A DNA stretch of 61,003 bases from Massilia sp. ZL223. Lineage in GTDB: Bacteria > Pseudomonadota > Gammaproteobacteria > Burkholderiales > Burkholderiaceae_D. Within the stretch, counting starts at the first letter, position 1, and every line of letters begins with the position of its first letter. The position numbers and the translations under genes were made by a program. Below are positions 1 through 9,016 of the stretch, in pieces. The stretch covers positions 1-61,003 of the forward strand of contig NZ_JAGPWD010000035.1 in assembly GCF_018119395.1 (NCBI RefSeq). Reading direction: 5' to 3'. The notes below the pieces were generated by a model that was given only the letters and a program-made list of their open reading frames with translations, was not told where the DNA came from and ran no database searches.

Positions 1-87
<87 letters not shown>

Positions 88-101
88 CCCCCCGGTACCG
101 G

Positions 102-1502
<1,401 letters not shown>

Positions 1503-1506
1503 CGGC

Positions 1507-2841
1507 TCACTCCACGAACAGGGTTGCCGGGCACTCGAGGTAGCCGCGGATGGTCTGCACGAACTGCGCCGCCACCATGCCGTCGATCACCCGGTGGTCG
1601 AAGGACGAGGACAGGTTCATCATCTTGCGCGCCACCATGGCGCCGTTCAGCACCACGGGACGGTCGACGATGCGGTTCACGCCCACGATCGCCACTTCCG
1701 GACGGTTGATCACCGGGGTGGTGACGATGCCGCCCAGCGGTCCCAGGCTGGTGATGGTGATCGTCGAACCGGTCAGCTCCTCGCGCGTGGCCTTGGCGCT
1801 GCGCGCCGCTTCCGCCAGGCGCAACAGCTCGGCGGCGCACGACCACGGATCGCGCGCTTCGGCATGACGCACCACGGGAACCATCAGGCCGGTATCGGTC
1901 TGGGTGGCGATGCCGAGGTGAACCGGGTCGTACTGGGTCAGCACGTTCGCATCGTCGTCGAAGCGCGCGTTCATCTGCGGGAAGCTGCGGATCGCCAGCA
2001 CCACGGCGCGCATCAGCAGCGGCAGCAAGGTCAGCTTGCCGCGCTCGGCGCCGTAGCGGGTATTGAGCTGCGCGCGCAGCAGTTCGAGCTCGGTGACGTC
2101 GATTTCCTCGACATAGGTGAAGTGCGGGATATGGCGCTTGGCCTCCTGCATCTTCTCGGCGATCTTGCGGCGCAGGCCGATGATCGGGGTCGCATGCTCG
2201 CCGTGCAGCTGGGCATAGCGGTTGTCGCCGCGTCCTACTGGCAGCCCGGTACGGCGGCCGGCGATGTAGGCGTCCAGGTCGGCATGGGAGATGCGGCCGG
2301 CGGGGCCGCTGCCGCTCACGAACTGCAGTTCGATCCCCATGTCCCAGGCGCGCTGGCGTACGGCCGGCGGCGCGAGCGGTTTGTCGCCTTCGGCGCGCAG
2401 CGCGGGCGCTGAGGCCGGCATCTGCCGTGGGGGAGCGGGGTGTGCCTTCGGAGGCGCCTTGGGCGAAGCTTTCTGCGCCGGCGCGCTGGCGGCAGCAACG
2501 GCTTCCAGCTGCGGTTCGGCCACTTCCTCGGCCGGCGCTTCCGGCGCCGCCGACTTCACCGGCTCCTGCCTGGCCTTCTCGGCGGAGATATTGCCGGCGC
2601 CTTCCACCTCCAGGCGGATCAGCTCCGCGCCCACGGCCAGCGATTGCCCGACCGCGCCGCCCAGGCTGGTCACCTTGCCGTGCACCGGCGAAGGGATTTC
2701 GACGGTGGCCTTGTCGGTCATGACGTCGGCCAGCACCTGGTCTTCCTTCACTTCGTCGCCCGGCTGCACATGCCAGGCGACCACTTCCACTTCCGCGATG
2801 CCTTCGCCGAGGTCCGGCATCTTAATCACATGAATGCCCAT
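1507..2841 (-). CDS. bkdB: Lipoamide acyltransferase E2 of the branched-chain 2-oxoacid dehydrogenase complex
   Basis: Core acyltransferase that moves the branched acyl group from lipoyl-lysine to CoA. Domains in order: one lipoyl domain (residues 1-80, motif TDKATVEI with lipoyl Lys44), an Ala/Pro/Lys-rich linker, a peripheral subunit-binding domain around 160-195 (PAVRQRAWDMGIEL), then the catalytic domain ending with the active-site HRVIDG. The start MGIHVIKMPDLGEG is preferred because it begins directly at the lipoyl fold and lies 1 bp after the E1beta stop; six extra upstream residues are possible in the same frame. A single lipoyl domain fits bacterial branched-chain E2. 444 aa. Confidence 0.93.
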   Translation of the reverse strand: MGIHVIKMPDLGEGIAEVEVVAWHVQPGDEVKEDQVLADVMTDKATVEIPSPVHGKVTSLGGAVGQSLAVGAELIRLEVEGAGNISAEKARQEPVKSAAPEAPAEEVAEPQLEAVAAASAPAQKASPKAPPKAHPAPPRQMPASAPALRAEGDKPLAPPAVRQRAWDMGIELQFVSGSGPAGRISHADLDAYIAGRRTGLPVGRGDNRYAQLHGEHATPIIGLRRKIAEKMQEAKRHIPHFTYVEEIDVTELELLRAQLNTRYGAERGKLTLLPLLMRAVVLAIRSFPQMNARFDDDANVLTQYDPVHLGIATQTDTGLMVPVVRHAEARDPWSCAAELLRLAEAARSAKATREELTGSTITITSLGPLGGIVTTPVINRPEVAIVGVNRIVDRPVVLNGAMVARKMMNLSSSFDHRVIDGMVAAQFVQTIRGYLECPATLFVE

Positions 2842-2842
2842 C

Positions 2843-3895
2843 TCAACCCTCCATCGCACGTTTGAGGGCCGCGCCGACGCGGTCCGGCCCCGGGAAATAC
2901 GCCCATTCCTGCGCGTGCGGATACGGGGTGTCCCACCCGGCCACGCGCCCGATCGGCGCTTCCAGGTGGTAGAAGCAGTGTTCCTGCACCAGGGCCGCCA
3001 GTTCGGCGCCGAAGCCGCTGGTCTTGGTCGCCTCGTGCACGATCACGCAGCGGCCGGTCTTCTGGACCGAGCGCACGATGGTGTCGAGGTCCAGCGGCCA
3101 CAGGCTGCGCAGGTCGATGATCTCGGCGTCCACGCCGGTCTCGCGCGCGGCGGCTTCCGAGACCCAGACCATGGTGCCGTAGGCGAGCACGGTCACGTCG
3201 TTGCCGGGTCGGACGATGGCCGCCGAATCCAGCGGCACCGTGTAGTAGCCGGTCGGAACGTCGCCCATCGGATGGCCCGACCAGGGCACGACGGGTTTGT
3301 CGTGGTGGCCGTCGAAGGGGCCGTTGTACAGGCGCTTGGGTTCCAGGAAGATCACCGGGTCGTCGTTCTCGATCGCCGCGATCAGGAGGCCCTTGGCGTC
3401 GTAGGGATTGGACGGCATCACCGTGCGCAGGCCGCAGACATGGGTGAAGAAGGCTTCCGGGCTCTGGCTGTGGGTCTGGCCGCCGTAGATGCCGCCGCCG
3501 CAAGGCATGCGGATCACCATCGACGAGGTGAACTCGCCGGCCGAGCGGTAGCGCAGGCGCGCCGCTTCCGACACGATCTGGTCGGTGGCCGGATAAAAAT
3601 AGTCGGCGAACTGGATCTCGACCACGGGGCGCAGGCCGTAAGCGGCCATGCCGACCGCCGTGCCCACGATACCGCCTTCCGAGATCGGCGCGTCGAACAC
3701 GCGCGACTTGCCGTACTTGGCCTGCAGGCCGTCGGTGACGCGGAACACGCCGCCGAAATAGCCGACGTCCTGGCCGTACACCACCACGTTGTTGTCGCGC
3801 TCCATCATGACATCCATGGCCGAGCGCAGGGCCTGGATCATGGTCATCGGCGTCGTCGCCGTTTCCTTCGGTTGATCGTCGCGTGCCATCCTCAT
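2843..3895 (-). CDS. bkdA2: 2-oxoisovalerate dehydrogenase E1 subunit beta
   Basis: Beta subunit of the thiamine-diphosphate-dependent E1 that decarboxylates 2-oxo acids from Val, Leu and Ile. 350 aa, close to the usual ~340-350. Characteristic stretches: VVVYGQDVGYFGGVFRVT near the N terminus, RVFDAPISEGGIVGTAVGMA, and the C-terminal transketolase domain (VTVLAYGTMVW...EIIDLRSLWPLD). The ATG overlaps the E1alpha stop as ATGA, implying coupled translation; an alternative ATG lies two codons in. A much longer in-frame reading runs through the E1alpha region and is a shadow. Confidence 0.94.
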   Translation of the reverse strand: MRMARDDQPKETATTPMTMIQALRSAMDVMMERDNNVVVYGQDVGYFGGVFRVTDGLQAKYGKSRVFDAPISEGGIVGTAVGMAAYGLRPVVEIQFADYFYPATDQIVSEAARLRYRSAGEFTSSMVIRMPCGGGIYGGQTHSQSPEAFFTHVCGLRTVMPSNPYDAKGLLIAAIENDDPVIFLEPKRLYNGPFDGHHDKPVVPWSGHPMGDVPTGYYTVPLDSAAIVRPGNDVTVLAYGTMVWVSEAAARETGVDAEIIDLRSLWPLDLDTIVRSVQKTGRCVIVHEATKTSGFGAELAALVQEHCFYHLEAPIGRVAGWDTPYPHAQEWAYFPGPDRVGAALKRAMEG

Positions 3896-5124
3896 ACCCC
3901 TAGTTCCTGACGCTGACGGCGCAGATGCTCCGGCATGTCCTTGTACACGTCCTCGAACATGGTCGCGGCGCTCCACGAGCGGCCGTCGCCCAGTGTGCCG
4001 AACTGTTCGGCTTCCTTTTGCGCGGCCAGCACTTCGGCCTCCAGCTCCGCCTGCACGGCCTCGTGCTCGGCATCCGACCACCAGCCCTGGTTGGTCAGGT
4101 ACTGGCGCAGGCGTGCGATCGGGTCGCCCAGCGGGAAGCGGCTCCAGTCGTCGGCCGGCCGGTAGCGGTTCGGGTCGTCGGAGGTGGAGTGCGGGCCGGC
4201 GCGGTAGGTGACCCATTCGATCAGGGCCGGGCCCAGGTTGCTGCGCGCGCGTTCGGCGGCCCAGCGCGAGGCGGCCAGCACGGCCAGGAAGTCGTTGCCG
4301 TCCACGCGCAGCGAGGCGATGCCGCTGCCGATTCCGCGGGTGGCGAAGGTGACGGCCTCGCCCCCGGCGATGGCCTGGAAGGTCGAGATCGCCCACTGGT
4401 TGTTGACCACGTTGAGGATCACCGGCGCGCGGTAGACGTGGGCAAAGGTGAGGGCGGTCGAGAAATCCGATTCGGCGGTGGCGCCGTCGCCGATCCAGGC
4501 CGAGGCGATTTTCGTGTCGCCCTTGATGGCGGAAGCCATGGCCCAGCCCACGGCCTGCGGGTACTGGGTGGCGAGGTTGCCGGAAATGGTGAAGAAGCCG
4601 GCGCGGCGCACCGAGTACATCACCGGCAGCTGGCGGCCCTTGATCGGGTCCTTTTCGTTCGACAGCAGCTGGCAGATCATCTCCACCAGCGGCACCTCGC
4701 GCGCCATCAAGAGGCTTTGCTGGCGGTAGGTGGGGAAATTCATGTCGCCGTCCTGCAGGGCGAGTGCGTGGGCGGTGCCGATCGCTTCCTCGCCGAGCGA
4801 GGTCATGTAGAAGGACATTTTCTTCTGGCGCTGGGCAATGACCATGCGGGCGTCGAAGATGCGGGTCTTCATCATGGTGCGCAGGCCGAAGCGCAGCAGT
4901 TCGCGGTCGGGCTCCTCGGCCCAGGGGCCGACGGCATTGCCCTGCTCGTCGAGCACCCGGATCAGGCCCGATGCGATGTCGCTCGTGTCGAGCGGCGCCA
5001 CGTCGACGGGCGGACGCCGGACGGAACCGGCGGGACTTACTTGCAGATACGTAAAATCGGTCTTGCAGCCCGGGCGGCCGGTAGGCTCCGGTACGTGCAG
5101 CGACAGAGGTTGACTCTGGCTCAT
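3892..5124 (-). CDS. bkdA1: 2-oxoisovalerate dehydrogenase E1 subunit alpha
   Basis: Alpha subunit of branched-chain E1. 410 aa, the usual length. The thiamine diphosphate motif GDGATAESDF...NVVNN (GDG-X-NN type) is clear near the middle, and the phosphorylation-loop-like stretch RAGPHSTSDDPNRYR, typical of branched-chain E1alpha, follows it. The start MSQSQPLSLHVPEP is preceded by AAAGGGA about 10 bp upstream. First gene of the bkd operon (E1alpha-E1beta-E2-E3). The order and complete set indicate oxidation of branched-chain 2-oxo acids to acyl-CoA rather than pyruvate oxidation. Confidence 0.95.
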   Translation of the reverse strand: MSQSQPLSLHVPEPTGRPGCKTDFTYLQVSPAGSVRRPPVDVAPLDTSDIASGLIRVLDEQGNAVGPWAEEPDRELLRFGLRTMMKTRIFDARMVIAQRQKKMSFYMTSLGEEAIGTAHALALQDGDMNFPTYRQQSLLMAREVPLVEMICQLLSNEKDPIKGRQLPVMYSVRRAGFFTISGNLATQYPQAVGWAMASAIKGDTKIASAWIGDGATAESDFSTALTFAHVYRAPVILNVVNNQWAISTFQAIAGGEAVTFATRGIGSGIASLRVDGNDFLAVLAASRWAAERARSNLGPALIEWVTYRAGPHSTSDDPNRYRPADDWSRFPLGDPIARLRQYLTNQGWWSDAEHEAVQAELEAEVLAAQKEAEQFGTLGDGRSWSAATMFEDVYKDMPEHLRRQRQELGV

Positions 5125-5162
5125 AATTCGCGTTCCCTTTTGAGGTGATGTGCGGCAACGGT

Positions 5163-5215
5163 ATGATAAATCCGTCAGCGCATCGCGCGTTTGCGTTGGC
5201 GAACTATTTGCGTTG
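5163..5215 (-). promoter_or_regulatory. Candidate bkd promoter region with 9-bp direct repeat
   Basis: The 218-bp gap between the LysR gene and bkdA1 holds a perfect direct repeat, TTTGCGTTG at 5190-5198 and 5207-5215 (period 17, CAACGCAAA on the coding strand). A -10-like TATCAT lies at 5168-5163 on the minus strand, ~40 bp before bkdA1. No good -35 is visible at 17 bp, which would fit an activator-dependent promoter. Binding protein unknown; the adjacent LysR protein is one candidate. Confidence 0.3.
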
Positions 5216-5342
5216 TGCTGCGCAGCATCCGGCCGCGCCGCGCGGGCCCGAAGCTGCCATGCTGGCATGGCGCGGCGGCCCTGATCCTGCGGTGCAGCAA
5301 GCCGGGGGCGAGACGTTTATGCAGCCTGGCTGGCGCGCCGCT

Positions 5343-6251
5343 TCAGGCTGCCCGCAAAGGCGCCGCACCCACGTCGCCGGCCGCCTGCCGGGCGATCTCG
5401 GCGAAAGCCTGGACCGCCGGCGAAGCCTGCGCCAGGTTGCGCAAGACCAGCCCCACGCGGCGCCGCGCCATCGGCCGCAGCGGCCGCACGGCGATGCGCG
5501 GATGGGTTTCATGCATCGCCGCCGGCAGGGCCAGCTCGGGCATTACGGTAATGCCGTCGCCCGCGTCCACCAGGCCCAGCACCGTGATCATCTGCGACAT
5601 CCGGTAGCGCACCTTGGGCGCCAGGCCGGCCTGGGCGAACAGCGGTTCCACCAGCGCCGAGCAGCCCTGTTCCGGCATGATGAAGGGCTGGTCCACCAGT
5701 TCCTGCAGGGTCACCGAGCGCTTCGCGGCCAGCGGATGGTCGTGCTGCAGCAGGGCGACCAGCTGGTCCTCGACCAGCGGGACGGTGTCGAAGCGTTCGT
5801 CGGGCAGGACGGCGAAGCCGACGTCCACCCGGCGGTCGGCCACCCACTGGATGACGGCGGCGTCCGGGCCTTCGTCGATCTGGACTTCGATGCCGGGATA
5901 GCGCTCGCGGTAGGCGCGCAGGATCGCCGGCAGCAGCTTGAGCGAGGCGGTGGGGCCGAAGGAGCCGATGCGGATCAGGCCCTGGTTCAGGCCGCGCGCC
6001 ACCGCCGCATCCTGGCGCATCGCCTCTGCCAGGCCGAGGATTTCGCGCGCCCGCACCAGCAGCCGCCGTCCCAGCTCGGTCACCTCGACCGAGGATTGCT
6101 GGCGCTCGACCAGCTGGGCGCTCAGCTCGCCCTCCAGGGCGCGGATGGCGTGCGAGACGGCCGACTGGCTGATGCCCAGGCGCAGCGCGGCCAGGGTGAA
6201 GCCGCGCATCTCGGCCACCATCACGAAGATTTCCAGTTGGGTGAAGGTCAT
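5343..6251 (-). CDS. LysR-family transcriptional regulator
   Basis: 302 aa. The N-terminal winged helix-turn-helix (LEIFVMVAEMRGFTLAALRLGISQSAVSHAIRALE) is a textbook LysR DNA-binding domain; residues ~90-300 form the periplasmic-binding-protein-like effector domain. The start MTFTQLEIF is preferred over an upstream ATG because it begins at the HTH and has GAGGAA about 6 bp before it. Divergent from an EamA exporter across only 76 bp, the usual arrangement for a LysR protein controlling its neighbour. It also lies on the same strand as, and 218 bp upstream of, the bkd operon, so it could control either. Effector unknown. Confidence 0.9.
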   Translation of the reverse strand: MTFTQLEIFVMVAEMRGFTLAALRLGISQSAVSHAIRALEGELSAQLVERQQSSVEVTELGRRLLVRAREILGLAEAMRQDAAVARGLNQGLIRIGSFGPTASLKLLPAILRAYRERYPGIEVQIDEGPDAAVIQWVADRRVDVGFAVLPDERFDTVPLVEDQLVALLQHDHPLAAKRSVTLQELVDQPFIMPEQGCSALVEPLFAQAGLAPKVRYRMSQMITVLGLVDAGDGITVMPELALPAAMHETHPRIAVRPLRPMARRRVGLVLRNLAQASPAVQAFAEIARQAAGDVGAAPLRAA

Positions 6252-6327
6252 GAGTAATTCCTCATTTGCGCATGAACTGGGATAAGCATTAATGTATGGC
6301 CTCCGCGACCTCGATTGCAAGTCCATC

Positions 6328-7212
6328 ATGAAAAACCAGCTCGTCTACGCCAAACTCGTCCTCGTCACCCTGTTCTGGGGCGGCACCTTCATCGCCGGCC
6401 GCATCGCCGCGCATGCGCTGCCCGTGATGACGGCGGCCACCCTGCGCTTCGCCGTGGCGGCGGTATTGCTCCTGCTGGTCGCCTGGAAGATGGAGGGCGG
6501 CTTGCCGCGCCTGTCCGGCAAGCAGATCGGCGCCACCGCGGCGCTCGGCCTGACCGGGATCTTCCTCTACAACCTGTGCTTCTTCGGCGCCCTCGGCACC
6601 ATGCCGGCGGGCCGCGCGGCCCTGTTCATCGCGCTCAATCCCATCGTCACGGCGCTGGCCGCTGCGGCGCTGCTGCGCGAACGCCTGCACGCCGCCAAGT
6701 GGATAGGCATCGCCGTCGCCTTCGCTGGCGCCGCCATCGTGATCACGCGCGGCGATCCCTGGACGGCCGTGCACGACCTGCGCGCCTCGCTCGGCACCGG
6801 CGAACTGCTGATGCTGTGCGCCATCAGCAGCTGGGCCGCCTACACCCTGATCGGCCGCGCCGCGCTCAAGGGCCTGAGCCCGATCGCCGCGACGACCTAT
6901 GCCGCGCTGTGGGGCCTGCTGTTCCTGGCCCTGGGCGCGGGGCGCGACCTGGCCAGCCTGGACTGGAGCGCGATCGGCTGGCGAGTCTGGGCCAGCCTGC
7001 TCTACCTGGGCGCCTTCGGGACCGTGCTCGGCTTCATCTGGTACTACGAGGGCGTAAAGGCCATCGGCGCCTCGCGCACGGCCGTGTTCAACAACCTGGT
7101 GCCGGTGTTCGGGGTCTCGCTGGCAGCCTTGCTGCTGGGCGAACAGGTGCTGGCGTCGATGGTGGCGGGTGGTGTCCTGGTCGCGGCCGGCGTTACCTTG
7201 ACCAATCGTTGA
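6328..7212 (+). CDS. EamA/DMT-family transporter
   Basis: About ten predicted membrane helices in two EamA repeats (residues ~5-135 and ~150-290); the first repeat starts LVLVTLFWGGTFIAGRIAA, a typical DMT signature. Members export amino acids or metabolites across the inner membrane. The start MKNQLVYAK places the first helix directly at the N terminus; an ATG 12 codons upstream is also in frame and cannot be excluded. Divergent from the LysR gene, suggesting inducible control by it. Substrate cannot be told. Confidence 0.88.
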   Translation: MKNQLVYAKLVLVTLFWGGTFIAGRIAAHALPVMTAATLRFAVAAVLLLLVAWKMEGGLPRLSGKQIGATAALGLTGIFLYNLCFFGALGTMPAGRAALFIALNPIVTALAAAALLRERLHAAKWIGIAVAFAGAAIVITRGDPWTAVHDLRASLGTGELLMLCAISSWAAYTLIGRAALKGLSPIAATTYAALWGLLFLALGAGRDLASLDWSAIGWRVWASLLYLGAFGTVLGFIWYYEGVKAIGASRTAVFNNLVPVFGVSLAALLLGEQVLASMVAGGVLVAAGVTLTNR

Positions 7213-7268
7213 ACCGCCCAGTCCGCCGCACGCAACGGTGCGCGTTTGCGGGCCGGGCGCGGCGCAGC

Positions 7269-7278
7269 TAGTATGGAG
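7269..7278 (+). promoter_or_regulatory. Conserved upstream decamer TAGTATGGAG, copy 1
   Basis: Lies 59 bp before the first CSS-EAL gene. The same decamer occurs 52 bp before the second gene (8965-8974). The TAGTAT part resembles a sigma-70 -10 hexamer. May be a promoter core kept through the tandem duplication; no clear -35 is seen. Confidence 0.4.
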
Positions 7279-7327
7279 GCTCGGGTCCGGCCATCGCTCG
7301 GCGGACAGAATCGGGCAAAGGGACTCC

Positions 7328-8917
7328 ATGCGCAAGTCGGTCGTAGTGCTGTTGACCTTGCTGATCGCGTGCACTGCCGTCGGCGTGCCGATCTGGCTTG
7401 CCATTGCCCAGTCCCAGCGCCAGGGCCTGGACGCCGCTGAGTCCCAGGCCCTGGGCTATGCGCGCGACGTGGTGTTCCGCTCCGACGACACCGGCCGCCA
7501 GATCGAGGCTGGCATCGCGCGCCTCAAGGCGCAGCACGGGCATGCGCCGTGCACGGCGCAAAGCATCGACCTGATGCGCCAGATCGACCTGAGTTCGAGC
7601 TACATCCAGGCGGTCGGCTACGTGGAGGGCGAGGACATGGTGTGTTCGTCGATCAGCGACGGCACCCCCTTTGCGCTGGGACCGGTCGACTTCCAGTCCG
7701 ACCAAAATTTCAAGATCCGCCGCAGCGTGCGCTTCCCCTTCACGCCCGAACAGGCTTTCGTGGTGGTCGAATCCGAGCATTTCGCCGCCATCATCCACAA
7801 GGATTTGCCGATCGACACGGCGAACAGCGAGCCGGATGTGTCCCTGGCCGTGTTCTCGCTGCTCGACCCGAGGCCGGCGAGCACGCGCGGCCCGGTCGAC
7901 CCGAACTGGGTGCTGCGCCTGGGGGATGAGCGCGAAGTCGTGTTCTCGGACGGCAGCTATATCGTCGCGGTGGTGCGCTCGGCCCAGTTCCACACCGCGG
8001 CCGTCGCCGCCGTGCCCCTGCACTACGTACGCGACCGCTCGCAGCACGTCGCGAACCTGCTGGTGCCGATCGGGCTGGTGGCGGGCGTGGCCCTGGCGCT
8101 GGCGATTTCCTACCTGGCCAGCCAGCAGCTGGCGCTGCCGGCGGCGGTCAAGGCGGCGCTGCGCCGTGGCGAGCTGTTCCTGGAATACCAGCCGATCATC
8201 GACTTGCGCAGCGGACGCTGGATCGGCGTCGAAGCCCTGGTCCGGTGGCGCCGCTCGACCGGCGAACTGGTGTATCCGGACCTGTTCATCCCCATCGCCG
8301 AGCAGCACGGCCTGATCGTCAAGCTGACCCGGCGCGTGCTCGAGCTGGTGCGCAGCGATGTGGGCGACTTCCTGGAGAACCGGCCAGACTTCCATGTCGG
8401 CATCAACGTGGCGCCGGCCGATTTCCATGCGGGCGACTTCCTCGACTGCCTGGCGGGATGCCTGCGGCAGATGAGGGCCGCCCCCGGCAACCTGATCCTG
8501 GAGGTCACGGAACGGGGCCTGCTCGACCCGGTGGTGGCGCGCAAGACCACCGGCGCCTTGCGCGCCAGCGGCTTCGCTGTCGCCATCGACGATTTCGGCA
8601 CCGGCTATTCGAGCCTGTCCTACCTGGAATCGCTGGAACTCGACTATCTCAAGATCGACCGCAGCTTCATCGAAGCGATCGGCACCGGGGCGCCCACCAG
8701 CCAGGTGGTCCAGCACATCATCGCCATGGCGCGCGACCTGAAGCTGTGCATGATCGCGGAAGGCGTCGAAAGCCAGGAACAGGCGGATTTCCTGCGCGCA
8801 CGCGGGGTGCAGTATGCGCAGGGCTGGCTGTTCGGAAAGCCGATGCCCTTCGCCGAAGTCCGGGAGCACCTGCGCCGGATGGAGGCCCCGGCCGCGGTGG
8901 CCGCCGGAGCCGGTTAG
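7328..8917 (+). CDS. CSS-motif EAL-domain cyclic-di-GMP phosphodiesterase (copy 1)
   Basis: 529 aa. An N-terminal membrane helix (residues 5-27) and a second near 235-260 enclose a periplasmic CSS-motif domain with Cys75 (APCTAQ) and Cys106 (VCSS), then a cytoplasmic EAL domain. EAL motifs are intact: VEALVRW, EVTERG, IDDFGTGYSS, KIDRSF, EGVESQEQ. Hydrolysis of c-di-GMP to pGpG is expected. In enterobacterial CSS-EAL proteins, oxidation state of this Cys pair (DsbA/DsbB) controls activity; the same is inferred here. Start ATG lies in GGGACTCCATG. Paralogue of the next gene, with long near-identical stretches in the EAL half. Confidence 0.93.
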   Translation: MRKSVVVLLTLLIACTAVGVPIWLAIAQSQRQGLDAAESQALGYARDVVFRSDDTGRQIEAGIARLKAQHGHAPCTAQSIDLMRQIDLSSSYIQAVGYVEGEDMVCSSISDGTPFALGPVDFQSDQNFKIRRSVRFPFTPEQAFVVVESEHFAAIIHKDLPIDTANSEPDVSLAVFSLLDPRPASTRGPVDPNWVLRLGDEREVVFSDGSYIVAVVRSAQFHTAAVAAVPLHYVRDRSQHVANLLVPIGLVAGVALALAISYLASQQLALPAAVKAALRRGELFLEYQPIIDLRSGRWIGVEALVRWRRSTGELVYPDLFIPIAEQHGLIVKLTRRVLELVRSDVGDFLENRPDFHVGINVAPADFHAGDFLDCLAGCLRQMRAAPGNLILEVTERGLLDPVVARKTTGALRASGFAVAIDDFGTGYSSLSYLESLELDYLKIDRSFIEAIGTGAPTSQVVQHIIAMARDLKLCMIAEGVESQEQADFLRARGVQYAQGWLFGKPMPFAEVREHLRRMEAPAAVAAGAG

Positions 8918-8964
8918 GGCGGCGGCGTCCCGGGCCGCCGATTGCGAAGCGGTCCCGGCGGCGA

Positions 8965-8974
8965 TAGTATGGAG
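8965..8974 (+). promoter_or_regulatory. Conserved upstream decamer TAGTATGGAG, copy 2
   Basis: Identical to 7269-7278 and placed similarly (52 bp before the ATG). Its presence between the two genes suggests the second paralogue has its own promoter rather than depending wholly on readthrough. Confidence 0.4.
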
Positions 8975-9016
8975 TCGGATGTCTAGCCCGGTCCGGGGCG
9001 GACCGGGAGTTCACGG

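Noticed and set aside
2843..5158. E1alpha-E1beta fusion suggested by a continuous 771-codon frame
   Set aside because: The N-terminal 400 codons are out of frame with the real E1alpha; the two subunits are separate genes with an ATGA overlap.
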